64,000 nucleotides of DNA from Fibrobacterales bacterium Fibro_02. Its GTDB lineage: Bacteria > Fibrobacterota > Fibrobacteria > Fibrobacterales > Fibrobacteraceae. The notes under the pieces were generated by a model, which saw only the letters and a list, made by a program, of their open reading frames with translations, did no database searches and was not told the origin of the DNA. The stretch spans positions 18,709 to 82,708 of the forward strand of contig LVAE01000008.1 in NCBI GenBank assembly GCA_001603905.1, written 5' to 3'. Below are positions 1-9,117 of this stretch, one piece after another. Made by a program: the position numbers and the translations under genes. The number at the start of each line of letters is the position of its first letter. Within the stretch, counting starts at the first letter, position 1.

Positions 1-722
1 AGGCTTTTTGCAATGGAAATCGCCTTGTCGGTGTATTCCATGTTCCAGCTGCCGGAAGCGTTCGGGCCTGTCGCGAAAAGGAAGTCGAGACCGACGAGCA
101 CCGGGTACTTGCCCGTGCGCGTATAGATGTACTTCACGTCGTCGTGGGTCTTGAAATCGGCGCCCAGCGTGTAACCGCTCATGTCGCCGGTCATGATTCC
201 ACTAATTGTCTTCTTGCCGAAGTTCTCGCGCAAGAAGTTGTAGAGCTTTACCGCACTTTCGGTCGCGTTCGGGGTAACCGGGGTCGCAGAAAGCTTGAAG
301 GGAGCGGATTCGTAGGCAGAAATGTCGATGTAGTCCACATCGATCCATCCCCAGTATTTCTCGATGGCGATGGTGTTTGTGCCCGCCTTGAGCGTGACGG
401 CCGTTGTGACGTCCGCCCATCCGGTTGTTGCCGCAAAGTCGATTGTGCCTGCGGTGGCGCCATTCACCTTGAGGTAGTTCGCCTTGTAATCACCCGCCTT
501 GTAATGGATTGTGAGCGTGTATTTGCCAGCGGTTTCGGCTGTGACACCTGTGAAAGAAATGTTGCCTTCCTGCAGACTGACGTAGCCTGTGCCCGAAACT
601 CCACTGCTGTTGACAATTTTTGCTTCGCTAGATACGGTTGCCGATTCGGCTTCGTACTTGGCGGCGAAAGCTGTTGTTGCGAGGGTTGCCGCAAGAATGA
701 CGGACAATTTCCTTTTAAACAT
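1..722 (-). CDS. Secreted GH26-like beta-mannanase with N-terminal CBM35/CBM6-like domain (C-terminus runs off the window)
   Basis: Manual minus-strand translation from ATG at 722 is open to base 1: MFKRKLSVILAATLATTAFAAKYEAESATVSS...(signal peptide, CBM6/35-like)...VKLYNFLRENFGKKTISGIMTGDM...GKYPVLVGLDFLFATG (GH26-like N-terminal motifs). Absent from the ORF track because no stop lies in the window. Confidence 0.75.
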   Translation of the reverse strand, partial: MFKRKLSVILAATLATTAFAAKYEAESATVSSEAKIVNSSGVSGTGYVSLQEGNISFTGVTAETAGKYTLTIHYKAGDYKANYLKVNGATAGTIDFAATTGWADVTTAVTLKAGTNTIAIEKYWGWIDVDYIDISAYESAPFKLSATPVTPNATESAVKLYNFLRENFGKKTISGIMTGDMSGYTLGADFKTHDDVKYIYTRTGKYPVLVGLDFLFATGPNASGSWNMEYTDKAISIAKS

Positions 723-899
723 AGTAACTCCTTGATACACCATTATACTCTAAATCTATGCTTATAAATAAATAGGGGGTCATTTTTTTTAGGCTGGGTG
801 TGGACAAAAATGTCAACATACCTGTAAAAAATCAATAAAAAGTAGTTGTAGAAATTGATTATTTTGATGATAGAAACTATATTCTTGGGGTAGCAAACC

Positions 900-1745
900 A
901 TGTTCGCAAGAAATAAGATAAACATATACGACTATACCGACTACCGCAAGTTCCTGCAGGACTTCTACGAACTGGAAAAGTCGTTAGACCCGACATTCAG
1001 CTACCGCGTGTTCGCCACTGCGGTCAGTATGGATGCTAGTCTCTTGGTAAAGATTTTGCAGGGCAAACGCCATGTTTCACCCAAGTGCGTTGAGGCTTTT
1101 GTGCAATTTTTCCGTTTCAAGGAGGCAAAGGCGGAATACTTCCGTGAGACGGTCGCCTACGGCAAGGCTAAAACCGACGAAGAAGTGCGTAAGCATTTTG
1201 AGACGCTCCAGAAAATGCGCCCGGCGAGTTGTCGCGAGCTAGATGAGGCTCGGTACCGTTATTTTCAGCAGTGGTACTACCCGATGATCCGTTCGGCACT
1301 AGATGTGTTCGATTATCGTGGCCCGCAAGATGCGGCTGCGCTCGGTGAAGCCTGTATCCCGAAGCTAACCGCTTCGCAGGTCGAGAAAGCAGTTGAGGCG
1401 TTGTTGCAGTTAGGGCTTGCCCGCCAACGCAAGGATGGCCGCGTGGAACCCACCGAGGCGCACCTCCGTACGCAGGAACACTGGCTGAGTGCAACCATTA
1501 GCGATTACCAAGGGCGTATCGCAGAGCTGGCACGAGATTCGATTGCTTACATTCCGAAAGAAAAGCGCGATATCAGTACACTTACCATGGCACTCGACTC
1601 GAAACAAATCCAGAAAATCCGCGAAATCCTTGCAGAAACGCGAAAAGCCATCGTAAATGTGGTCAATACGATGCCCGCACAGATATGCGACAGCGTTTAT
1701 CAATTAAATTTTCAGTTATTCCCGATGATGAAAAAGGAAGAGTGA
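900..1745 (+). CDS. TIGR02147 family (Fibrobacter paralogous family, DUF4423-like) putative regulator
   Basis: ORF 281 aa; INIYDYTDYRKFLQDFYE N-terminus, FRFKEAKAEYF and FQLFPM C-terminus typical of the family. Confidence 0.8.
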   Translation: MFARNKINIYDYTDYRKFLQDFYELEKSLDPTFSYRVFATAVSMDASLLVKILQGKRHVSPKCVEAFVQFFRFKEAKAEYFRETVAYGKAKTDEEVRKHFETLQKMRPASCRELDEARYRYFQQWYYPMIRSALDVFDYRGPQDAAALGEACIPKLTASQVEKAVEALLQLGLARQRKDGRVEPTEAHLRTQEHWLSATISDYQGRIAELARDSIAYIPKEKRDISTLTMALDSKQIQKIREILAETRKAIVNVVNTMPAQICDSVYQLNFQLFPMMKKEE

Positions 1746-2968
1746 TGAAAAGGGTTGTGGAGTGCTTTATTTTTGGCGTGGCATTGCTTGTCGGATGTAC
1801 CGAAAAAGGGAATGACGCTGCAGGTGCCACGAGCGAGACGACAAACGGAATCGCCATCGTTGCATTCGATGGGGCGCACATGCCTATACCGCAGGCGCGC
1901 GTTACCTTGTATCAGCGTTCCGGTGCCGTCCCCGTGGAAAGCCCGTCCGAAGACGTGAATATCCAGGAACAGTCGCAATTCCTCCCGTCCCATGTTTCAG
2001 CGCTGGAAACTGCCACTGCGGATGATTCCGGAATGGTGCAGTTCGGAACTGAACTTGACCAGTGCCAGAATGCAAGGTGCTATGTCGAAGGGATTGCCGG
2101 TGAGGACTCCTCGCTGATGGTGTGGACGAAACTCGATGCGGTAGATTCCACGGCAGACGAAATTGAACTCCTGCCGTCCGTAACGCTTACGGTGCGTACC
2201 GGGGCTGCGGCCTCTGATTCTATAGTTTCGCGCAGTGTCGTGATGCTTGATGCGACTCCCTATTGGGCAAAAAATGATGGAAGCGAGTTTGTCTTCTCAC
2301 ATGTTCCTGCGGGCCTATATACGCTTCTTGCGGATGATCAGCCCGTTGCCGCTGTTTCGCTTGATGCGGGGACTTCCGTCGATACGCTCGTGCGATTCCA
2401 GGAATTGACCCGCGAATACGTCTTTGAAGATTTTGACGATGGCGACAGCCTGAACAACTTGGCGAAGACCTACAAGAACTTCGGCTGGTACTACATGCCA
2501 CACAAGGGTGCAACCTTTGAAAGTCCTGACAGTGCCGGCGGTTTTGCGGGTGCGCTTGTAGATGACGGTGCCGGCGGGAAGTATCTCTCGTTAAAGTATG
2601 CCATTCAAGATACGGCCTATGTCATGCTCGGGACGCATCTTGGGCTTGATTCCGGTTACTACGATTTGAGTGCGCTTTCTGCCGTTCGCTTGAAAGTCCG
2701 CGGTGACTGCGATTTTGCTGTTGCGCTGGAACATTACCGTCAAATCGAGAATAACAACTATAACAAGGCGCTGTGGATGGGGACGGCGAACGATGAATGG
2801 ACCGACTTGGTCTTACACCCTGGAAAAGAAGTGTTGGACAGTGAGAATTATCAAGTCTCGTGGGGTGAAATCTCAAACGAAATCGGAATATTCAGCATCT
2901 TCATCTATAACGGTACCCGTCTAGAAATAGACGAAATCGTATTCGAAGGAATTCAAATTATCGATTAA
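1745..2968 (+). CDS. Lipoprotein with Ig/carboxypeptidase-regulatory-like N-terminal repeats and CBM11-like C-terminal domain
   Basis: Start overlaps the upstream stop (TGATG); lipobox LLVGC; C-terminal YVFEDFDDGDSLNN...LEIDEIVFEGI resembles CBM11/CIA30-type folds. Confidence 0.65.
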   Translation: MKRVVECFIFGVALLVGCTEKGNDAAGATSETTNGIAIVAFDGAHMPIPQARVTLYQRSGAVPVESPSEDVNIQEQSQFLPSHVSALETATADDSGMVQFGTELDQCQNARCYVEGIAGEDSSLMVWTKLDAVDSTADEIELLPSVTLTVRTGAAASDSIVSRSVVMLDATPYWAKNDGSEFVFSHVPAGLYTLLADDQPVAAVSLDAGTSVDTLVRFQELTREYVFEDFDDGDSLNNLAKTYKNFGWYYMPHKGATFESPDSAGGFAGALVDDGAGGKYLSLKYAIQDTAYVMLGTHLGLDSGYYDLSALSAVRLKVRGDCDFAVALEHYRQIENNNYNKALWMGTANDEWTDLVLHPGKEVLDSENYQVSWGEISNEIGIFSIFIYNGTRLEIDEIVFEGIQIID

Positions 2969-2978
2969 GCAAATAAAG

Positions 2979-3010
2979 ATGCCTCGGCGGATTGCCGAGG
3001 TGCTTTTGCT
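2979..3010 (+). terminator. Putative rho-independent terminator after the lipoprotein gene
   Basis: CCTCGGC-GGATT-GCCGAGG stem followed by tgcttttgct. Confidence 0.55.
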
Positions 3011-3058
3011 CTTGCTCCCTTTTGTTGATGTGAACCCCAAAAATTGGACAATTAAAAT

Positions 3059-3952
3059 TTAGGATAAAACTCCGTTATGAGTTCGGTATTGAACCGGACT
3101 CATTCCATTTAAGCGAAGCTTTATCCGATCATTGTTATAGTATTCGATGTATTTTTTTAATTCCCGCTTGAAATGACCTATATCACGAAATGTATTCGGA
3201 TAGAGAAATTCAGTTTTCATTATTCCAAAGAAGTTCTCCATCATGGCGTTATCAAGACAATTTCCTTTACGACTCATACTTTGAATAATTCCATGCTCTC
3301 GTAATGATTTCTGGTATTTTACATGTTGATAATGCCACCCTTGGTCGGAATGTAGAATTAGCCCTTTCCATTTACGTTTTAAGGAGTACGCCTTGTCAAG
3401 CATATTCATAACCATCTTGAGATCCGGATGGTTGGAAATCGTGTAGCAGATTATCTCGCCATTGTACATATCTAGTATGGGCGATAAATAGCATTTGTTC
3501 ACGCCAATATTTATCTGTGTCACATCGGTTGTCCACTTCCTGTCGGGAGCCTTTGGGTTGAAGTTGCGATTGAGCCTATTCGGCGCAGTTTTCCCAATTT
3601 CGCCCTTGTACGAACGGTACTTGCAGCGTTTACGGATGTTTTTCAGATTTTCTTCTCTCATAATTCTGCAAATAGTCTTGTGGTTGATCGTGTAGCCCTC
3701 ATTTCTGAGTTGCGCGTCTATCCTGCGGTAGCCGTAACGTCCCTTGTTTGCCGCATGAACAGACCTGATTCGGATACGTTCTTCCGCATAGCGGTCCGGT
3801 TTTCTACGGAGGTTATAGTAGTATGTAGAACGCGATAGTCCGCTGGCCTTCAGAAGATACTTGAGAGCATATTCATTTGTTAATTCCCGGACGATTTCGG
3901 CCCTATACCGAACATCCCGGCATCTTCTTGGTCTAGGGCCTTCAATTTTTTT
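3059..3952 (-). CDS. IS3-family transposase OrfB (DDE integrase domain), expressed by -1 frameshift from orfA
   Basis: The minus frame stays open upstream of the listed ORF (...AEIVRELTNEYALKYLLKASGLSRSTYYYNLRRKPDRYAEERIRIRSVHAANKGRYGYRRIDAQLRNEGYTINHKTICRIMREENLKN...); contains WTTDVTQI, LHSDQGWHYQ, SRKGNCLDNAMMENFF. Confidence 0.9.
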   Translation of the reverse strand, partial: KKIEGPRPRRCRDVRYRAEIVRELTNEYALKYLLKASGLSRSTYYYNLRRKPDRYAEERIRIRSVHAANKGRYGYRRIDAQLRNEGYTINHKTICRIMREENLKNIRKRCKYRSYKGEIGKTAPNRLNRNFNPKAPDRKWTTDVTQINIGVNKCYLSPILDMYNGEIICYTISNHPDLKMVMNMLDKAYSLKRKWKGLILHSDQGWHYQHVKYQKSLREHGIIQSMSRKGNCLDNAMMENFFGIMKTEFLYPNTFRDIGHFKRELKKYIEYYNNDRIKLRLNGMSPVQYRTHNGVLS

Positions 3953-4398
3953 AAGTAGGCGTTCTCCGCTTTCAAGTATTCATTTTCTTCTTTAAGTCGA
4001 TCGATTTCACTTTTCCCTTTTGAAATCCTTGACGTGCTTTTTGACATTTTTCGGGGTCTTCCTCTTGGTTTTATTGCAAGCAGTTCGTCGTATCCTCCAT
4101 GACGAAACCTGCGAACCCAGTCCATTAGTGATTTTCTGCTAATACCATATTTTGCGGTTACTTCATAATATGGCTGCGATTTAACAACGATGGCTTCTAC
4201 GGCTTTCTGCTTCAATGCATTCGATGCACGGAATGTACATTTTTTCGGCTCTACTAGTCGCCCCAAAATCTCAAATTCGCGACACTTGTGACATATGTCG
4301 CGAACATCAAACGACACTTTTCTGGATATTTCTTTTGGAGTAAGACCTTCTTTATATAGGTCAATGACCTTTTGCCATTCTAATAGTTTATCGTTCAT
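3880..4398 (-). CDS. IS3-family transposase OrfA (helix-turn-helix plus coiled coil)
   Basis: 172 aa with HTH and KGKSEIDRLKEENEYLKAENAYLKKLKAL leucine zipper; A7 slippery run at 3946-3952. Confidence 0.9.
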   Translation of the reverse strand: MNDKLLEWQKVIDLYKEGLTPKEISRKVSFDVRDICHKCREFEILGRLVEPKKCTFRASNALKQKAVEAIVVKSQPYYEVTAKYGISRKSLMDWVRRFRHGGYDELLAIKPRGRPRKMSKSTSRISKGKSEIDRLKEENEYLKAENAYLKKLKALDQEDAGMFGIGPKSSGN

Positions 4399-4461
4399 GA
4401 GAACCTCATAGTTGTGTCCAACTTTTGGGGTTCAGTTCATGTATCGGGGAAAGGCTTTCGC

Positions 4462-6354
4462 CTACTTGATCGAAATCGGGTGGACGGAATTGCCGATGCG
4501 GAGAATGTAGCGGCCTGCCTGCGGTGCGCTCAGCTTAATGCTGCTTGCGCTTGCGGTTCCGGAACGTAGTGTTTGTCCGAGAATGTTCGAAAGCGAATAA
4601 TGCGTGCCGTTCTTGATGCCGGTGGCGACAATGTTCAATCCGTTGGTGTTTATGCGGTAATTCGCCTTTGCAATCTTCGTCTGGACGGCATTTGTGTTGT
4701 CGGGGATTTTTACGGGTGTGTAGCCTTCGACGCTTTCGATGCACTTGATGTTTTCGACCCAAAGCGAGGTGTCGAAAAAGTCGTTTGTTACATTAAAGCG
4801 GAACGCGGTCGCCGCCGAAAGAACCGGGGTTAGCGGGAGTGCTGCCTGCCAGCCGTTGCTCATCATCCAGCCTAAATCCACGTAGACCGTTTCCCATTCG
4901 GGTGCATACGGCATTTCGACAAAGGGGTAGTCCCAGGCGCCTTCGCCAAAGACATCGATACTGGCGTTCCAATCGTAGTAGAGGATAAACTGGTGGTTTG
5001 CTCCTTTGTAGCGGTAGCTAACCATTTTGCACTTGGACAAATCGGGTGCGCCGTCGAACGCGTATTCTGCGCGAATGTACGGGGCGTAATCAAAGCCGGT
5101 ACCGACGGTGTCAAGCTTCATGTTGTCCATTTTTACGGTAGTTTCGGTAGAGTTGTCGGCGAAGGTGGAGTTTCCCTTGTCGCCCTGTTCGTCGCCGTAG
5201 TCGTCAATGTCGCTAGTGCTACTCCACTTGCCCGGAATTTCGGTGCCTGCGCCGTATGTAATCAAGTTGGGCAAATTGTCGTTGATTTCGGTTTCCCAGT
5301 TCAGATTTTTCTGGTAGGTGGTCTTTGCGGGCAAAATGTTTTCTTTGATGTAGTTGTCGACATCGTTGTTCTCGAGGAAGGGCTTTTCGACATCCCACTT
5401 GGCACAAGAAATTTTCTTCTCGTTGGTCCATGCGAGGAATTTTTCAAGTTCGGTCTTGTGGGCCTCCTTGGTGAAGATCTCATCGATGCCGCCCCATTCC
5501 GTTACGAATACGCTAAGGCCGGCTTCCATCGCCTTGTTGGAACTGGACAAATGGCTAGAAGTCTGGTGCAGGTTGGCGTAGAAATGGTAAGTATAGGCGA
5601 CGTTATCGTCTTGTACGGGGGCGGCTACAGCATCGCCTGCCATAGAAGACCACATCGGGGTTCCGACGATTACCAGGTTTTTCGAATGTTTGCGAATAGC
5701 GCTGATGACCGTGTCGGCGTAGGCTTTCAGGTCTGCCCAGGATTCACTCACGGGTTCGTTGTAGATTTCGAAAATGACATGCGGATACTTGCCGTAGCGT
5801 TCGGCCATGCGTCCGAAGAAGGCGGCGGCATCGTTTGCGGTAAAACAGGTCTTGTTGTCGTTGAATTCGTACTTTGGCTTTGTTCCCTTATGGATGCAGT
5901 TGTAGTAACCGCCTTCGCTGTGCCAGTCAATTAAGACGTAAACGTCATTTTGAATGGCGGCCTGTACCACGGTGTCCATTTGCGATTCGAAATATTCGGG
6001 GCGGGTCATGTAGCTTCCATGTCCCCAAGGCGGCACGACGCCCATGGCAGAGCGGACGAGTTCAACGTTCCAGGAGCCGACCAAAGTGTCGATAAAGGAA
6101 CTCCCGTAAAAGCTGCTGCCGTACGGCCAGTACTGACTCCAAGTGAGGCTCATTCCGCGAACCTGGACTTCGGCGCCGTCCTTGATGCCTTGCACGCTGC
6201 CGTAAATGCGGCCTTCGCCAGCGGAGTTCTTGCCGCTTTGCAAAGCGCCGTATTGGCTAACGGGGCCAACGCGCGTGGGTTGAATGGTGGCGAACGCGCT
6301 GCTTGCAAAAGCGAGAGCGCACAAGGCTGCAATAGCCATTTTTGTTCTTTTCAT
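4462..6354 (-). CDS. Secreted GH5 endoglucanase with CBM11-like module and C-terminal secretion/sorting-like tail
   Basis: Signal peptide MKRTKMAIAALCALAFASSAFA; GH5 motifs VLIDWHSEGG, VIFEIYNEPV, AYTYHFYA, VFVTEWGG; C-terminus SNILGQTLRSGTASASSIKLSAPQAGRYILRIG resembles Por_Secre_tail. Confidence 0.9.
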   Translation of the reverse strand: MKRTKMAIAALCALAFASSAFATIQPTRVGPVSQYGALQSGKNSAGEGRIYGSVQGIKDGAEVQVRGMSLTWSQYWPYGSSFYGSSFIDTLVGSWNVELVRSAMGVVPPWGHGSYMTRPEYFESQMDTVVQAAIQNDVYVLIDWHSEGGYYNCIHKGTKPKYEFNDNKTCFTANDAAAFFGRMAERYGKYPHVIFEIYNEPVSESWADLKAYADTVISAIRKHSKNLVIVGTPMWSSMAGDAVAAPVQDDNVAYTYHFYANLHQTSSHLSSSNKAMEAGLSVFVTEWGGIDEIFTKEAHKTELEKFLAWTNEKKISCAKWDVEKPFLENNDVDNYIKENILPAKTTYQKNLNWETEINDNLPNLITYGAGTEIPGKWSSTSDIDDYGDEQGDKGNSTFADNSTETTVKMDNMKLDTVGTGFDYAPYIRAEYAFDGAPDLSKCKMVSYRYKGANHQFILYYDWNASIDVFGEGAWDYPFVEMPYAPEWETVYVDLGWMMSNGWQAALPLTPVLSAATAFRFNVTNDFFDTSLWVENIKCIESVEGYTPVKIPDNTNAVQTKIAKANYRINTNGLNIVATGIKNGTHYSLSNILGQTLRSGTASASSIKLSAPQAGRYILRIGNSVHPISIK

Positions 6355-6380
6355 AAAGCACACTCCTATATGTGAAAATT

Positions 6381-7583
6381 CTAGAATCGCATTCCGAGGC
6401 TTGGCCACATGCTCGGCGAAATTCCGTCAAAGCGAATGTTGTCCAAGAAAATCTCTGCGTCTTCGGTCACCAAGATGTTGATGGTGTTGACGGCGATAAG
6501 TTCCGTGTCGAAATCGTCGGCGGTAAAAGTGAAATGTTCCCATTCGTCGCCGAGAGTCACGAAGGCGGTCTGGTGGAAGTCTCGCTTGCCGTCGTTGCCG
6601 CGCTTGGTAATTTGCAACGAAATCTTTCCGCTGCCCTTGGCGTCGAACGAAATGGCGGTGGCGCTGCGTAAGTCGTAGAAAGCGAACATTTCGTCTTCGT
6701 CAAAATCGTCGCCGATGGAAAATCCTGCGACGCCGTAATGACCTTCTGTTTCCTGGTCGATATCGAAAATCAGGTGCAGGCTGCTTCCGCTCTTGGCGCT
6801 GTCGCCGCTAACGAGAATCTTGTCGCTGCTGATGCCTTCGGCGACGCGGCTGTTCCCGCCTTGCAGGGAGTCGGTGCAAATAAACCACCAGCCTTGTCCG
6901 AAGCTCTTGCCGATAAAGGTCTGCCTGTGTTTCCAATTTTCAAAGTCTTCGACAACGGTGAAAATGCTGTCGGCGATGTTGATGTGATTTGTCGTGGCGC
7001 CTTCGCTTAGGCCGGTTTCCATCTGGTAAGAGAATTTGCCAAAATAGCCTTCGACGAAGGCGTAGTGCACGCCAGCGGGCAAACCGCTGAATTCAAAGTA
7101 TCCTTGTGCGTCCGTGGTAACGGCTTGGTCTAGAATGCTTACGGTTGCGTTCTCGACGGCCGTGCCGTTGTTGGTGATAATGCCTTTCAGGCTTTCGCTT
7201 TGGGCAATGGCGAGATTCTGCTCCGGACTGCGTTCGAAGTCGACCCAGCGCATAATGGAAAGCGAGTCGCCGGAGCGCATTTCGAGCAGCTGGACGGGGG
7301 CCTTCTTTTCGCTCAAGGCGGCGGAGTTAATCTTGAGAATGCCGTTGTCGTCAAGGGAGTCTTCGTAGGCGACAAGCATGGAATCCTCGTTTAAAATCCA
7401 TACACGGGCGACGGCGTTTTTGAGGGGCATTCCGTGATTGGTGGCTGTAACGATGCCGGCAATTTCGGTTTCGCCGGCGTTGCTGCCTGTACCGTTTGCG
7501 ACAGAATTTTCACTTGTGCTGCAGGCGGTGAATGCGATGCCGAGGCTGGCTGCGAAAAGCGAAAGGGCGAGAATAACCTTCAT
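6381..7583 (-). CDS. Lipoprotein with carboxypeptidase-regulatory-like repeats and CBM11-like domain
   Basis: Lipobox AFTAC; GYFEFSGLPAGVHYAFVEG repeat; VVEDFENW...IFLDNIRFDGI; same architecture as 1745-2968. Confidence 0.65.
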   Translation of the reverse strand: MKVILALSLFAASLGIAFTACSTSENSVANGTGSNAGETEIAGIVTATNHGMPLKNAVARVWILNEDSMLVAYEDSLDDNGILKINSAALSEKKAPVQLLEMRSGDSLSIMRWVDFERSPEQNLAIAQSESLKGIITNNGTAVENATVSILDQAVTTDAQGYFEFSGLPAGVHYAFVEGYFGKFSYQMETGLSEGATTNHINIADSIFTVVEDFENWKHRQTFIGKSFGQGWWFICTDSLQGGNSRVAEGISSDKILVSGDSAKSGSSLHLIFDIDQETEGHYGVAGFSIGDDFDEDEMFAFYDLRSATAISFDAKGSGKISLQITKRGNDGKRDFHQTAFVTLGDEWEHFTFTADDFDTELIAVNTINILVTEDAEIFLDNIRFDGISPSMWPSLGMRF

Positions 7584-8422
7584 TATTTGCCCTCCTTCAC
7601 CTTGGCGCGATTCACGAGCTGAAACCCGACGTGACAGACGCGGTCAGGGTTCTTTTCTTCGCGGGACATGACCAAAATTTTTTCGCGAAGCTTGGCGATT
7701 TCTTCGCGCACCTTTTCGAAACTTTCCTTGGAAAGGCTGCAGGTTACACTGGTGATGCTGCGGTCGTCGCTCGAGAACAGGTCGTAAACTTCGCTATTGA
7801 CTTCGAGGTTCTTCAAATGGTATTTGCGCAGAATGGTAGAGCGCACGCGCGGCGGCGTCGAGATAATTGGCTGCTCGATGCGATAAGTTCCGTCGTCGTT
7901 GAGAGTGACGAATCCGGCTTCCATGAGGTACTTGATTCCGCTTTGCACTTGCGGGGCGCGGAGCACTGGCGTGAACATCCGGCCGATTTTCTCGGCGGGG
8001 GTGTTTGCGGGGAGGAGCGGCAACAAGTCGCGCAAGACGGGGTAGTACCACTTCGAAAAGAACTTGAGGGCGGAATCCTGGAGCTCGAATTCCTGCTTGC
8101 TCGCGCGTACGGCGAGGAGTTTCTTGAGCAGGTTTTCGCGCTCGTCCACGTTTTTTTCGTTGCCGAAGCGGACTAGCGTCAGAAAGTATTCGGTTTCTTC
8201 GTCGGAAAGGCCCCAAGCCTTGGCGAGAGTCTTTGCGTTTGCGGTAGAAAGCGGGCGGGATCCGTCCAGAATGCGGTTGAAGAAGGCGGAACCCGAGACT
8301 CCGGCGCTTTCTTGAATGGAACGGATGGACTGCCCTCTGGATTGCAATGCTTCCACAGCGGCCCGGATATAATCCCGGTAATCAAAGTACATAAATACAC
8401 TAATTATGGAAACATTGTTCAT
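7583..8422 (-). CDS. TIGR02147 family putative regulator
   Basis: FDYRDYIRAAVEALQSRG...SDEETEYFLTLVRF...KFFSKWYYPVLRDLL...VGFQLV; stop overlaps downstream ATG (TAATG). Start could also be 8392. Confidence 0.8.
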   Translation of the reverse strand: MNNVSIISVFMYFDYRDYIRAAVEALQSRGQSIRSIQESAGVSGSAFFNRILDGSRPLSTANAKTLAKAWGLSDEETEYFLTLVRFGNEKNVDERENLLKKLLAVRASKQEFELQDSALKFFSKWYYPVLRDLLPLLPANTPAEKIGRMFTPVLRAPQVQSGIKYLMEAGFVTLNDDGTYRIEQPIISTPPRVRSTILRKYHLKNLEVNSEVYDLFSSDDRSITSVTCSLSKESFEKVREEIAKLREKILVMSREEKNPDRVCHVGFQLVNRAKVKEGK

Positions 8423-9117
8423 ATATTTAAAAATAGATAAAATTTTGATATTGTAAAGTAAACTTTTATTATTTATTGATGAAAATACATAAATAATGGA
8501 AACATAACGGCGGATTTGAACTGTCAAGTATTCCTTGATTGTTCGATTTATAAAATTTACTCCAATTTGGAATATGCAAACCCTTTATTCAACGGTGTTT
8601 TGGGTGCTTTGTTACAAAAAAATGCGATTTCTTTAAATTTTTTATGCATTTTGTTCAATTTTATATTAGTTTTGAAGTGTAAAAGAGTTTTCCTCTTGCC
8701 CTCTAAACGAAATCTCGACCATTTCTAAAACCGAGGACAAGGCGAACGCTCACGCAGGTATGCCGGTTTTGGCGTACTTCAGTTTGCTGTACCGACTTTA
8801 TGGTCGGTCTTTGGTCGTATGGCCAAGGGCAACAGCCCTTTTGGGGCGTGGGTCGTTTGTGTTTATCGGTTTGAGGCAGTCGAGAGCCCCGTTTAGGTAA
8901 ATGCAACGATCTGCGCCTTTTCTTGTATCTACACGAAATTGGCAATCCTTGCTGAGCAGGGGCGAACTCCGGAAATTTCATTGAAGGAGAAATGCGTCGC
9001 TGTCCCTGCGATTTATTCAATGAAAAAAATGAGCTTTTGCAAACGCAAAACGCACCACGTCGAAACCCGCACGGCATGGTGTGTAACAGTGTGCGGGGTA
9101 TACTCTAGAGGTATAAT

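Larger units (their letters stand above)
3031..4434 (-). mobile_element. IS3-family insertion sequence (about 1404 bp), apparently intact
   Basis: 20-bp terminal inverted repeats with one mismatch: TGAACCCCAAAAATTGGACA (3031-3050) and the complement of TGTCCAACTTTTGGGGTTCA (4415-4434); contains orfA and orfB. Confidence 0.92.

Noticed and set aside
144-767. + strand 207-aa ORF
   Set aside because: Antisense to the GH26/CBM35 gene that reads cleanly on the minus strand; no recognisable domain
4993-5934. 313-aa + strand ORF
   Set aside because: Antisense to the GH5 cellulase gene
8703-9077. 124-aa minus-strand ORF upstream of the RiPP precursor
   Set aside because: Arg/Pro-rich composition with no motif and no RBS; region better treated as an unexplained structured spacer
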